Shown here one piece after another: positions 1 to 7,783 of a DNA stretch of 64,000 nt. How positions within the stretch are numbered: position 1 is the stretch's first letter; every line of letters begins with the position of its first letter. This stretch comes from Arthrobacter cupressi (GTDB lineage Bacteria; Actinomycetota; Actinomycetes; Actinomycetales; Micrococcaceae). The stretch spans positions 62,001 to 126,000 of the forward strand of contig NZ_FNEI01000002.1 of NCBI RefSeq assembly GCF_900099975.1. Reading direction: 5' to 3'. The position numbers and the translations under genes are program-made. The notes below the pieces were generated by a model. The model saw only the letters and a list, made by a program, of their open reading frames with translations, was not told the DNA's origin and did no database searches.

Positions 1-586
1 CGTAGGCCTCGAGGAAGGCGATGGCTTCGCCGAGGACCTGGATGTTGACGGCCACGATCAGCTGGTTTGCAGCCTTGACGGTCTGGCCGGAGCCGGAGGG
101 GCCCACGTGGACGATGGTCTTGCCGACGGCGTTCAGGACGTCCTGGGCTGCGGCGAAGTCTTCAGCCGAGCCGCCCACCATGATGGACAGGACGGCGTCG
201 ATGGCGCCCTGCTCGCCACCGGAAACCGGGGCGTCCAGCGGGCGGATGCCGGCGGCCTTGGCGGCTTCGGCGAGGCGGACGGCGACGTCCGGGCGGATGG
301 AGGAAGCGTCGATCCACAGGGTGCCCTGCTTGGCGTTGGCGAACACGCCCTCTTCGCCGCTGACAACACCCTCAACATCGGGGGAGTCCGGCACCATGGT
401 GATGACGACGTCGGCGTCCTTCACGGCGTCGGCGATGCTGCTGGCACCCTTGCCGCCTTCGGAGACGAGCTTCTCGATCTTGTCCTGGCTGCGGTTGAAA
501 CCGGTGACGGTGTGGCCGGCCTTGACGAGGTTGATTGCCATGGGCAGGCCCATGATTCCGAGGCCGATGACTGCAACGTTACTCAT
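1..586 (-). CDS. glxR: 2-hydroxy-3-oxopropionate (tartronate semialdehyde) reductase, C-terminus cut by window edge
   Basis: Reduces tartronate semialdehyde to D-glycerate with NAD(P)H in cytosolic glyoxylate assimilation. About 195 codons are visible. The N-terminus reads MSNVAVIGLGIMGLPMA, a Rossmann GxGxMG loop. DAPVSGG near residue 120 is the substrate-binding signature of the beta-hydroxyacid dehydrogenase family, and the lysine in GSGQTVKAANQL is the conserved catalytic lysine. The start is the ATG complementary to 584-586, with AAAGGA a few bases upstream. The gene lies 61 bp downstream of hyi on the same strand and is probably co-transcribed with it. A 3-hydroxyisobutyrate dehydrogenase is the main alternative, but the hyi neighbour favours GlxR. 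Confidence 0.9.
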   Translation of the reverse strand, partial: MSNVAVIGLGIMGLPMAINLVKAGHTVTGFNRSQDKIEKLVSEGGKGASSIADAVKDADVVITMVPDSPDVEGVVSGEEGVFANAKQGTLWIDASSIRPDVAVRLAEAAKAAGIRPLDAPVSGGEQGAIDAVLSIMVGGSAEDFAAAQDVLNAVGKTIVHVGPSGSGQTVKAANQLIVAVNIQVLGEAIAFLEAY

Positions 587-647
587 TGTGGATCCTTTAC
601 TGGAAGTCTGTGTTAACTCGGGTGTGCTGGCGTGTGCTTAGGCCGCT

Positions 648-1451
648 CTAGCGGGCGTTGGAGCGTTCGCGGATGGCCCAGGCGAAGGCGGTCTCCTGCG
701 GCTCCTTGTATTCGAGGCCGATGTAGCCTTCGTAGCCGAGTTCGCGGCTGCGGGCGATCCATTCGCCGAGCGGGAGTTCGCCGGTGCCGGGGGCGCCGCG
801 GCCGGGGTTGTCGGCGATCTGGATGTGGCCGAAGTCCTTGGCGTGGTTCTCGATGACCGCGGCGACGTCGTCGCCGTTGACTGCCAGGTGGTAGAAGTCA
901 GCCAGCAGCTTGACGTTCCCGACGCCGGACTCCTCCTTCACGCGGGCGATCACCTTCAGTGCGTCTTCGGCCGTGAGGAGCGAGTACTTGGGTGCGCCGC
1001 TGACCGGTTCGAGGAGGACGGTGCCGCCGATGCGGGCTACGCCCTGGGCTGCCTTGGCGAGGTTTTCGGCGCCGACGGCGTCCTGCTCTTCGGCGGAGAC
1101 GCCGTCAACACGGTTGCCGTAGAGGGCGTTGAAGGCCTTGCAGCCGAGGCGTTCGCCGATGCCGGCGACAACGTCGATGTTGTCCTGGAATTCGGAGGAG
1201 CGGGCGGGCCAGGAGACCAGGCCGCGGTCGCCGCCGGGCATGTTGCCGGCGTTGAAGTTCAGGCCGGTGAGCTGTACGCCGGCGTCCTTGATGGCGTTTT
1301 CGAATTCGGTGACCTGGGCGTCGGTGGGGACGGAGGTCTCGAACGGCCACCAGAACTCGACGGCGTCAAAACCGGCTGCCTTTGCGGCGGCCGGGCGCTC
1401 GAGCAGGGGCAGCTCCGTCAGCAGGATGGAGCAGTTCACTGTGTACGTCAT
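648..1451 (-). CDS. hyi: Hydroxypyruvate isomerase
   Basis: Interconverts hydroxypyruvate and tartronate semialdehyde; a cytosolic TIM-barrel enzyme of 267 aa, the usual length for the family. The N-terminus TVNCSILLTELPLLERPAAA and the AVEFWWPF segment are typical of Hyi. LEPVSG and ADFYH supply the acidic and histidine metal-site residues of the xylose-isomerase-like barrel, and GLEYKEP closes it. The ATG at 1451 is preceded by GGAAGGA. It is the first gene after the tandem operators at 1513-1548 and is followed by glxR, so this looks like an inducible glyoxylate-utilisation operon. No gcl is visible; it could lie beyond the left edge. Confidence 0.92.
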   Translation of the reverse strand: MTYTVNCSILLTELPLLERPAAAKAAGFDAVEFWWPFETSVPTDAQVTEFENAIKDAGVQLTGLNFNAGNMPGGDRGLVSWPARSSEFQDNIDVVAGIGERLGCKAFNALYGNRVDGVSAEEQDAVGAENLAKAAQGVARIGGTVLLEPVSGAPKYSLLTAEDALKVIARVKEESGVGNVKLLADFYHLAVNGDDVAAVIENHAKDFGHIQIADNPGRGAPGTGELPLGEWIARSRELGYEGYIGLEYKEPQETAFAWAIRERSNAR

Positions 1452-1512
1452 CGTAGGTGTCCTTCCGAGGAGGGGCTTTGGACCGTGGTTCCGCTTGGCT
1501 TCTCTTGCTTGT

Positions 1513-1548
1513 TTCCGCTTTGTGGAATTTAGATTCTGCTTTATGAAA
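1513..1548. promoter_or_regulatory. Two tandem IclR-type operators upstream of hyi
   Basis: Two 15-bp imperfect palindromes lie in the hyi upstream region: TTCCGCTTTGTGGAA (1513-1527) and TTCTGCTTTATGAAA (1534-1548). Their starts are 21 bp apart, two helical turns. TTCC...GGAA palindromes with an odd spacer are the usual target shape of IclR-family regulators, which often control allantoin and glyoxylate genes in actinobacteria. The regulator itself is not in the window, and its identity is inferred. Confidence 0.6.
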
Positions 1549-2091
1549 AGTGTAGGGAAGGTGGGGCGGGGGAGTCAAGGGGAGGGGCGGGTTGGGATAC
1601 CAAAGGGGGCTGTGCGCGCTTGGTGGACCAGCCGCGGATGGGTTGCGGGGAACTGTGCTGTTCATTGAGGTTCGGGCGAATCTTGGTGGCAAGATCTTAC
1701 GGACTCGCTGTGATCTCGAAAGAAATGCAGCCGTCAGGGGGTCGTTTCGGTAAGGAGGGCCCTCAAGTCTGCGCCACCCCGGGTGGGCGCACCGTGGCCG
1801 GATCGTTTTCGTCGCCTTTCACCATCACTAGGAAAAACTGCATCTGCGCGAGCTTGGCAGCTGGCCCGAGCTAAGACGAAGCGCCCCTACGGTAAGATTT
1901 CTCCGGCTTGAATATGTTGATCGGCTTCGTTTGAGATCTCGGCGCCTGGCCATCAGAAATGACCGGTGGGAGGCAAGCGCCATTCCTCGCCAATAGGTCG
2001 AGATCGACTGCCGTGCCTTCCATGTCGGTGGCTTCTAATACGCTCGAGCCAGGTAACAATCGGACTATAGATTAAGGATCGGAGCCGTACG
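1549..2091. other. Gene-free stretch at the left border of the R-M island
   Basis: I find no convincing gene here. Short ORFs on both strands have no recognisable domain, no good ribosome site and no tRNA-like fold. Base composition drops from the hyi side toward the methyltransferase. A TATAGA at 2066-2071 could be the -10 of the methyltransferase promoter; I see no good -35. This is probably the junction of the inserted island. Confidence 0.4.
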
Positions 2092-3303
2092 TTGGGCCGT
2101 CAATCGCTTCCGTTGTCCCTGTACGATCGCCGACCTCCGTCGTCCGCGAAGCTGCTCTGGGCTGGCAAGAACCCCGGTGTATCAACATCGCTGTCGCCCA
2201 TCTCGTCGCCGGCCCGGGCGAAGTGGGACCTTAGGGGGCAGCTTGTACGTGGTGAACGAGCCGGAAGTCTCCTCATTCATGGCGACGCAGGCAAAGCCTT
2301 AGATGAACTGCTTGCCACGACGGGCGAGCAGTCGGTAGCTGGCGCGGTCAAGCTGTGCTACATAGACCCGCCCTACAATACGGGTGAACGATTCGCGCAT
2401 TACAGCGATCGCACTGACCGTGCCGAGTGGTTGACGGCGCTTCACGACCATCTTGTCACCGCGCGTCAACTTCTTGCGCCCGACGGTAGCCTGTGGCTTC
2501 ATCTGGACGACTCCGAGCAACATCGAGCTAGATGCGTCCTGGATGAAGTGTTTGGAGAGGATTGCTTTGTTGCGACCATTGTGTGGCAGAAGCGTACAAC
2601 TCGCGAGAACCGCAAGGCCTTCAGCTCGATGCATGACTACATCCATGTCTATGCACCTGCTGGCCCTAAGGCTTGGAAGAAGGTCCGAAACGGTTTGCCT
2701 GACGAAGGGGCGTTCAGCAACCCTGACGACGATCCTCGGGGGCCCTGGCGATCAATTCCGATGAGCGTGCAGGCCGGACATGCGACGTCCAGTCAGTTCT
2801 ACTCAGTCGTCACGCCCACAGGTGTCCACCACGCTCCGCCTCCGGGCCGGTGCTGGGCCTATACCGCGGATCGGCTGGCCGAGTTGGACGCGCAGGGCCG
2901 CGTCTACTGGCCTAGCGGTGGTAATGGGAAGCCGCGGCTCAAGCGATTTCAGAGCGAAGTGACCGGTTTGGCGCCATTCACGATCTGGCCTGCAGACGAG
3001 GTTGGCGACACTGGCAGCGCCAAGCGGAGCTTGTTGAGTGAGTTTCCTGACCGGCAGGCCTTCGACACGCCGAAGCCCCTGGGCTTGCTGGAACGGATCA
3101 TCGAAATAGCGACTGATCCCGGTGACGTAGTGCTTGATTACTACCTCGGCTCTGGTACGACGGCGGTTGCCTCACAACGGCTTGGTCGGCGATGGGTTGG
3201 CATCGAGCAGAGCCTACGAACTATCGAGGAGTTCGCGCTCCCGCGCTTGGGCGCGGCCTGGGACGCATTCCCTGGCGAAGGGTTCGCGTTCGCCCAAATC
3301 TGA
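2092..3303 (+). CDS. DNA methyltransferase, beta-class adenine-type (DPPY)
   Basis: Transfers a methyl group from S-adenosylmethionine to DNA, and is expected to protect one strand of an asymmetric target. In this 403-aa protein the catalytic motif IV DPPYNTG (residues 92-98) precedes the AdoMet motif I, VVLDYYLGSGTT (about 346-357). That is the beta-class order, and DPPY suggests N6-adenine. The start is TTG at 2092, preceded by an AGGATCGGAG ribosome site; no better start keeps the N-terminus. The nuclease gene follows after 55 bp on the same strand. Composition is less GC-rich than the flanks, which fits horizontal transfer. The target sequence cannot be read from the gene. Confidence 0.88.
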   Translation: MGRQSLPLSLYDRRPPSSAKLLWAGKNPGVSTSLSPISSPARAKWDLRGQLVRGERAGSLLIHGDAGKALDELLATTGEQSVAGAVKLCYIDPPYNTGERFAHYSDRTDRAEWLTALHDHLVTARQLLAPDGSLWLHLDDSEQHRARCVLDEVFGEDCFVATIVWQKRTTRENRKAFSSMHDYIHVYAPAGPKAWKKVRNGLPDEGAFSNPDDDPRGPWRSIPMSVQAGHATSSQFYSVVTPTGVHHAPPPGRCWAYTADRLAELDAQGRVYWPSGGNGKPRLKRFQSEVTGLAPFTIWPADEVGDTGSAKRSLLSEFPDRQAFDTPKPLGLLERIIEIATDPGDVVLDYYLGSGTTAVASQRLGRRWVGIEQSLRTIEEFALPRLGAAWDAFPGEGFAFAQI

Positions 3304-3358
3304 GTTCCTATCGTTTATCGTCGTTAGGATGGGGACGACAGGGATGGAACGGTGACTG

Positions 3359-4420
3359 GTGCTCAATTTTCAGATCGCGGGCTCTGTAGGAGGCTACCTT
3401 CTAGAGCACTTACTAATCGAGTCCATTGGAGCCAAACGCGGTGGTGGGATCTTTGCTTGGGCTAATTCCAATGGTGTCAGGAGCATGCTCGAAGATGATG
3501 CGTTCGACGAGTTTCTGCTTGCCGGTAATTTCAGGCTCTTCGTCGGCACGGACTCAATAACTGATCCGCCCGCGGTCGACAAGCTCGTTGAGATCTCAAC
3601 GAAACGGCCGCGGCTGGATGTACGAGCGTTCATGAGCCCAACGCCTTCGCTTTTCCACCCGAAGATGGCGTGGTTTGAGCATGATAAGTACCTAAGCCTC
3701 ATCGTGGGATCAGGCAACCTTACGATGGGCGGACTTAGGTCCAACTGGGAGGCATTTGTATCCCTGAAGCTGACCGGAGAAGACAAGCAGGATGCCTTGT
3801 CCCAGATCGAGGCTTTCCTCACTTCGGTCACTGACCACCTGCTGCCAATCACGGACCCGCGCGTGCGCGACAGGGCTGAGCAAAACACCGGCAACGAGCG
3901 TAGCTTGCGGACTACACACATCACCACCCCAGCTCGACCGACTGTCGTACCCTCCGTTGAGGAGGTGCTGGTCGCGGAGATCCCCAAGGCGGGTGACCGT
4001 TGGGCCCAGGCGAACTTTGATCTTGAGAATTACGAGGGATTCTTCGGGGCAAAGGTTGGTTCCCATCGTCGAATTTCGCTGCACCACGTGGACTCCAGTG
4101 GAACGGTCGGCGAGATGGAGAGCCGCCCGAGCGTCGAGGTCGTCAGCCAAAACTACCGGTTTGAGCTCGCCGCTGCACGTGGGCGTGCTTACCCCACAGC
4201 TGGGCCACCGATCGGGGTCTTCCTTCGTTTGGCAACTGGTGAGTTCCTCTACTCGTTGCTCCTGCCTGAAGACCCAGGTTACGCAGCCATCGATCAGCTG
4301 CTTGCTGCCAGCTGGCACGGGCGGCCGGACCGCAAGCGCCGTGTCCGCTTTAACGCGGTTCAGGTTCAGACGGCTTGGCCCGATTCGCCACTGTGGAATG
4401 TCGCTCTGCCCGCTCTCTAG
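3359..4420 (+). CDS. PLD-family restriction endonuclease, BfiI-like
   Basis: Predicted DNA-cleaving subunit of the island, 353 aa. The N-terminal half is a phospholipase-D-type nuclease domain with one catalytic set: H100 and K102 (FHPK), N120 (VGSGNLT) and E131 (SNWEAF). As I recall, the metal-independent type IIS enzyme BfiI uses H105, K107, N125 and E136, which is exactly the same spacing, and is 358 aa long. Residues about 200-353, beginning EVLVAEIPKAGDRWAQANF, would be the DNA-recognition domain (B3-like in BfiI). GTG at 3359 is essentially forced because an in-frame stop lies two codons upstream. Its stop overlaps the stop of the convergent second methyltransferase. The family assignment is strong; the cleavage specificity is unknown. 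Confidence 0.82.
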   Translation: MLNFQIAGSVGGYLLEHLLIESIGAKRGGGIFAWANSNGVRSMLEDDAFDEFLLAGNFRLFVGTDSITDPPAVDKLVEISTKRPRLDVRAFMSPTPSLFHPKMAWFEHDKYLSLIVGSGNLTMGGLRSNWEAFVSLKLTGEDKQDALSQIEAFLTSVTDHLLPITDPRVRDRAEQNTGNERSLRTTHITTPARPTVVPSVEEVLVAEIPKAGDRWAQANFDLENYEGFFGAKVGSHRRISLHHVDSSGTVGEMESRPSVEVVSQNYRFELAAARGRAYPTAGPPIGVFLRLATGEFLYSLLLPEDPGYAAIDQLLAASWHGRPDRKRRVRFNAVQVQTAWPDSPLWNVALPAL

Positions 4421-5739
4421 TTCGAGCCGACGATCAGCACTTCGGCACTGCTGAGCGCTTCCGCGCTCACTTCAACCCGGTTGAATCGGCTGTGGGAAGA
4501 GGACTCCATCGTAAGCAGGCGAACGTTTGCGAAGTAGTCGGACGCCAATGACATGAGACTGTCGATCGATACCAGCCGAGTCTCGGGCCTCGCCTTCGTC
4601 CCCTCGCTCATCGGTGAATAGGACAAGACCAGTGGCACGTCGAGGCGCTTCGCGTTTGCAAACAACTCTTGAAACGCCGGAACCACCTGGGTGCGGATAC
4701 TGAAGGGAGACTGGTGCCGATCCTCCCGATATAAGCCCCGGCTCGGCTGAGACGACCCTTGGGCGGGCGTGACGCCGGGGTCGTCGTCAATAGCGATTGT
4801 CTCGAGGACATGATAGAAGCGGCTGTAGTGGTCTCTTGTATATGGAGGATCTGCGTAGATAACGCCGACCTCAGGTCCGAGTGTTGCGAGGGTTGACTGA
4901 TAGTCCGCTTGGACTGCGCGGCACTCGTACAGTGCGGGAGGCAGTGAGGCGTATCTGGCAAGCCATGCATCAAACGCAGGAAGTGTCTCCAATCCCCGCC
5001 GGCGCGTGACCGGGGCGATCCAATTCCGCTTCAGCTTTCCGGCAGCTGTACGGGGCTGAACCGGCTGAGCAAAGTGACTTCCTACCGTAGAGACAAGGTC
5101 GCTGGCGACACCCAGCAAAGCCGCCAGTGCAGTCACGTCGCTAACATCACCCCAGATCGCCTTAAACGCGTTTCGGAGAGCATCCATTGCGGCAGCTTGG
5201 CGGTACGAGAAATACACTCCTCCGTAGTAGCGTGTGAGTGTTGCCGTTCGCTCGCGAAGGACTGCATGTGCTGATTCCTTGGCCGACTGGAGCTGCATCG
5301 AGCCCCGACCGGAGACGGCCAATGAACCGTTTTCGATAATGTCTGCCAAAGCTCCCGGATCTGTTTGAGCATTCGTCATTGCTCGCTCTTCAAGTCGCAA
5401 CAGATCTTGGATCTCTCGCTCCGTTGTGGTTAGCCAATCCTGAGCAGCTTCCTTGAGTGAGTCAACTTCGGCTGAGGTGAAAGCGCGAGGTTGCGTGAGT
5501 GCTTGTGCAAAGACTGTTGAATACGCCTGAATGTCCGAACAGATCACAGGCCTGCTCATTGCTAAACGTCGTGCAACCACCGCGGTCCCTGCAAAGAGGT
5601 CGCAGGCAGCGGTTCCGGGCGCCGCGACTTCAGACACGGCCGCTTCGATGGCATCGAGAAACCGGGACTTGTTCCCCATGTAGTGAACAGGCCGTATCTC
5701 GGCCACTGATGCTTGGGAGCCAAGGTTAATCTCGTTCAT
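4417..5739 (-). CDS. DNA adenine methyltransferase, alpha-class (Dam/D12-like)
   Basis: Second modification enzyme of the island, 440 aa. Motif X is YMGNK (20-24), motif I is CDLFAGT (46-52), and the catalytic motif is ADPPY (296-300) followed by TRDHYSRFYHVLE. The order and spacing are those of alpha-class N6-adenine methylases of the D12 group. It is convergent with the nuclease; the two stop codons share a single CTAG (4417-4420). The start MNEINLGSQ is at 5739. Two methyltransferases of different classes around one nuclease are what an asymmetric type IIS target requires, because each strand needs its own enzyme. Confidence 0.87.
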   Translation of the reverse strand: MNEINLGSQASVAEIRPVHYMGNKSRFLDAIEAAVSEVAAPGTAACDLFAGTAVVARRLAMSRPVICSDIQAYSTVFAQALTQPRAFTSAEVDSLKEAAQDWLTTTEREIQDLLRLEERAMTNAQTDPGALADIIENGSLAVSGRGSMQLQSAKESAHAVLRERTATLTRYYGGVYFSYRQAAAMDALRNAFKAIWGDVSDVTALAALLGVASDLVSTVGSHFAQPVQPRTAAGKLKRNWIAPVTRRRGLETLPAFDAWLARYASLPPALYECRAVQADYQSTLATLGPEVGVIYADPPYTRDHYSRFYHVLETIAIDDDPGVTPAQGSSQPSRGLYREDRHQSPFSIRTQVVPAFQELFANAKRLDVPLVLSYSPMSEGTKARPETRLVSIDSLMSLASDYFANVRLLTMESSSHSRFNRVEVSAEALSSAEVLIVGSN

Positions 5740-5998
5740 TAAGAGATTCTCTCAGCCTGAGCTGCCGGAACGGGAATCGGACGCATCTTGGCTGATTCAT
5801 TCCGCCACTGCCCGCCGGGAGCCGGGAGCCGGGAGCCAGGAGCCGAGCCGTTGGGGGCGTCGTGGAGTACTGGTTGGACAGCGTTGACAAGCTGACCAGG
5901 GCCTTCGCAAAGGCAACCCGGTTCCGCTCACGTCTCAACGGCGTCTCAAAGTTCCTGACGCCGCTGGTACTTATCTCCAAGCGACTATTCCAGTAGCT
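5740..5998. other. Right border of the R-M island, with possible gene remnant
   Basis: This gap holds a short heptamer repeat (5817-5849). After it, on the + strand, lies an open frame from about 5862 that ends with TAG at 5994-5996. The frame encodes a basic, protein-like tail (VEYWLDSVDKLTRAFAKATR, later ending LVLISKRLFQ) with no start codon or ribosome site. It may be the 3' remnant of a gene broken when the island inserted. I do not recognise the family. Confidence 0.3.
5817..5849. repeat. Heptanucleotide tandem repeat GGGAGCC
   Basis: Three exact copies of GGGAGCC (5817-5837) are followed by AGGAGCC and a partial GAGCC. It sits between the island methyltransferase and the LysR gene. 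Tandem arrays of this kind arise by slippage and often mark non-coding junctions. Confidence 0.8.
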
Positions 5999-6892
5999 CT
6001 ACCCGTGCCCACCAGCCCTCAGCCCCACCCCCACTGCCTCCACGAACGCATCCGTCTCCGTTGACCGCCGGCTCTTCAGCCACAGCGCCGAGGTCCGCCA
6101 GGCCAACGGATCGCCCACCAGCGGTCGCCACACGATCCCGGCAGGCAGCGGCGTCCACGGCTCCTCGTTGAAATGCACGCCGCGGCCGGCCAGGACCAGA
6201 CCGTGGGTGAAGTGCTGGTTGCGGGCGTGCACAATGGCCGCCGGCAGGTACCCCGAATCCCGGCACGTCTGCAGGAACGAGTCGTAGAGCGGCGGAGCCA
6301 TGTGCCGGGGAAAGATGATCAACGGGTTCCCTGCCAGCTCGCCCAGCGGCACCGCGTCCAACGCAGCCAAAGGATGCGAAGCATTCAGCACCACCCCCAG
6401 CGCGCGTGAAAACACCGGCCCCGACTCAAAACCCACCGCGTTCAAAGGGTGACGGACCACCGCAACGTCCAGTTCGCCGTCGCGCAGTCGCTCCACCTGT
6501 TCAACCGTGGTGAGCTCGTGCAGGTTCAGGAGCACGTCGGGGGCAATCGAGCTGAACGAAGACACCATCGCGGACAAAGCCACCGGGTTGGTATCCGGCG
6601 GCACCGCCACCTGCAGCACACCGGAGGCGCCGGGCCTGATCCGTCGGATCGACTCCTGCGCCATCGCCACGTTGTCCAGCACGGCCCGGGCATGCTCCAG
6701 CAGCAACGCCCCGGCTTCGGAAAGCTCCACGCCGGTCCGCCGCCGGTGGAACAACAGCACCCCCAGCTCTTTCTCCAGGTCCTTGATCCGCTGCGAAAGC
6801 GGCGGCTGCGCCATGTGCAGGCGCTGCGCCGCCCGGCCGAAATGCAGCTCCTCGCTGAGCACCACGAAGTACTTGAGATGGTGGAGATCCAT
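5999..6892 (-). CDS. LysR-family transcriptional regulator
   Basis: DNA-binding regulator of about 297 aa. The N-terminal winged helix reads LHHLKYFVVLSEELHFGRAA, then the recognition region (QPPLSQRIKDLEKELG), then a periplasmic-binding-like effector domain. The N-terminus is of the CatR/CbbR type, common for activators of aromatic and organic-acid catabolism. I chose the ATG at 6892; an in-frame ATG at 6904 would place the start inside the candidate operator and has no ribosome site. It is divergent from the crotonase/acyl-CoA ligase/transporter operon and most likely controls it. The inducer is unknown. Confidence 0.88.
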   Translation of the reverse strand: MDLHHLKYFVVLSEELHFGRAAQRLHMAQPPLSQRIKDLEKELGVLLFHRRRTGVELSEAGALLLEHARAVLDNVAMAQESIRRIRPGASGVLQVAVPPDTNPVALSAMVSSFSSIAPDVLLNLHELTTVEQVERLRDGELDVAVVRHPLNAVGFESGPVFSRALGVVLNASHPLAALDAVPLGELAGNPLIIFPRHMAPPLYDSFLQTCRDSGYLPAAIVHARNQHFTHGLVLAGRGVHFNEEPWTPLPAGIVWRPLVGDPLAWRTSALWLKSRRSTETDAFVEAVGVGLRAGGHG

Positions 6893-6902
6893 GCCCGGCA
6901 CC

Positions 6903-6917
6903 ATATCAGTTTGGTAT
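6903..6917. promoter_or_regulatory. Candidate LysR binding box between divergent genes
   Basis: ATATCAGTTTGGTAT is an imperfect inverted repeat (ATATC/GGTAT arms, 5-bp spacer), close to the T-N11-A pattern of LysR regulators. It lies between the LysR start and the crotonase start. The match is only moderate. Confidence 0.4.
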
Positions 6918-7003
6918 CACGGCGAGTGGATTTTGATGTTAGACGGGTCACATCGCCCGGTGCTCTGATGGGACACAAGAACAAGCAAGAACAAAGGAAC
7001 ACC

Positions 7004-7771
7004 ATGTCCCAGGACGTCCTCTTCGAACAGATCGGCCAGACCGCCGTCATCACCCTCAACCGCCCGGAAAAACTGAACGCCTGGACCGAATCCATGCGCA
7101 GCGAACTCATCGACCACCTGGAAGGCCTCAAGGGCAACGAGGACATCCGCGTGGTCATCCTCACCGGCACCGGCCGTGCCTTCTGCGCCGGCCAGGACCT
7201 CGCCGAAACCACCACCATGGACCCCGAAGACCACGCCGCCGCCGAGGCCTGGATCGACGGCTTCGACCGCCTCTACCGCGCCGTCCGCAACCTGGACCAG
7301 ATCACCATCGCGGCCGTCAACGGGGTGGCCGCCGGCTCCGGCTTCCAGTACGCCCTCCTCACCGACCTGCGCGTGGGCGATTCCACCGTCCGCATGGGCC
7401 AGCCCGAAGTCCTCTCCGGCATCCCCAGCATCACCGGCATCTGGGCCATGTGGAGCATCCTCGGCAAGTCCAAGACCTCCCAGTTCGTCCTCACCGGCGA
7501 GCTGGTGGACGCCGCGGAAGCGCAGCGTTTGGGCCTGCTCAACTACCTGGCCGACGACGGCGCCGTGCTGGAGTACGCGAAGGAGCTCGCCAACCGCTTG
7601 AGCCTCCTTCCTCCGGGTGCCATCCGCCTGACCAAGGGCCGCCTGCGCAGCCTGGAAGAGGACGAGCTCAGCGACGCCATGGCCGAAGCCAAGCGCGTGC
7701 ACCGCGAGGCCTACGGTACCGGCGAGCCGCAGCGCGAAATGGCCCGTTTCCTCGCCGGACGCAAGGGCTAA
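7004..7771 (+). CDS. Enoyl-CoA hydratase/isomerase (crotonase family)
   Basis: Cytosolic CoA-thioester enzyme of 255 aa, probably a hydratase acting on the acyl-CoA made by the next gene. The N-terminus has the crotonase signature VITLNRPEKLNAW. GTGRAFCAGQDL and AAVNGVAAGSGFQYALLTDL form the oxyanion hole and active-site helix. The open frame extends upstream to 6449, but the real start is the ATG at 7004 with AAAGGA at 6992-6997, because the upstream part runs antisense to the LysR gene. It is first in a three-gene operon. The exact reaction (hydration, isomerisation or ring opening) cannot be fixed from the sequence. Confidence 0.88.
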   Translation: MSQDVLFEQIGQTAVITLNRPEKLNAWTESMRSELIDHLEGLKGNEDIRVVILTGTGRAFCAGQDLAETTTMDPEDHAAAEAWIDGFDRLYRAVRNLDQITIAAVNGVAAGSGFQYALLTDLRVGDSTVRMGQPEVLSGIPSITGIWAMWSILGKSKTSQFVLTGELVDAAEAQRLGLLNYLADDGAVLEYAKELANRLSLLPPGAIRLTKGRLRSLEEDELSDAMAEAKRVHREAYGTGEPQREMARFLAGRKG

Positions 7772-7783
7772 GGCGCAAACACT

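Noticed and set aside
107-1532. Long + strand ORFs opposite glxR and hyi
   Set aside because: They are antisense shadows of two clearly recognisable enzymes; long open frames on the opposite strand are expected at this GC content.
1549-2091. Possible tRNA, integrase or attachment site at the left edge of the R-M island
   Set aside because: No cloverleaf, no integrase gene and no obvious direct repeat at the two island borders were found by eye.
6449-7003. In-frame upstream extension of the crotonase ORF (a 440-residue reading frame in total)
   Set aside because: The extension runs antisense to the LysR gene, has no family similarity, and an AAAGGA ribosome site marks the ATG at 7004.
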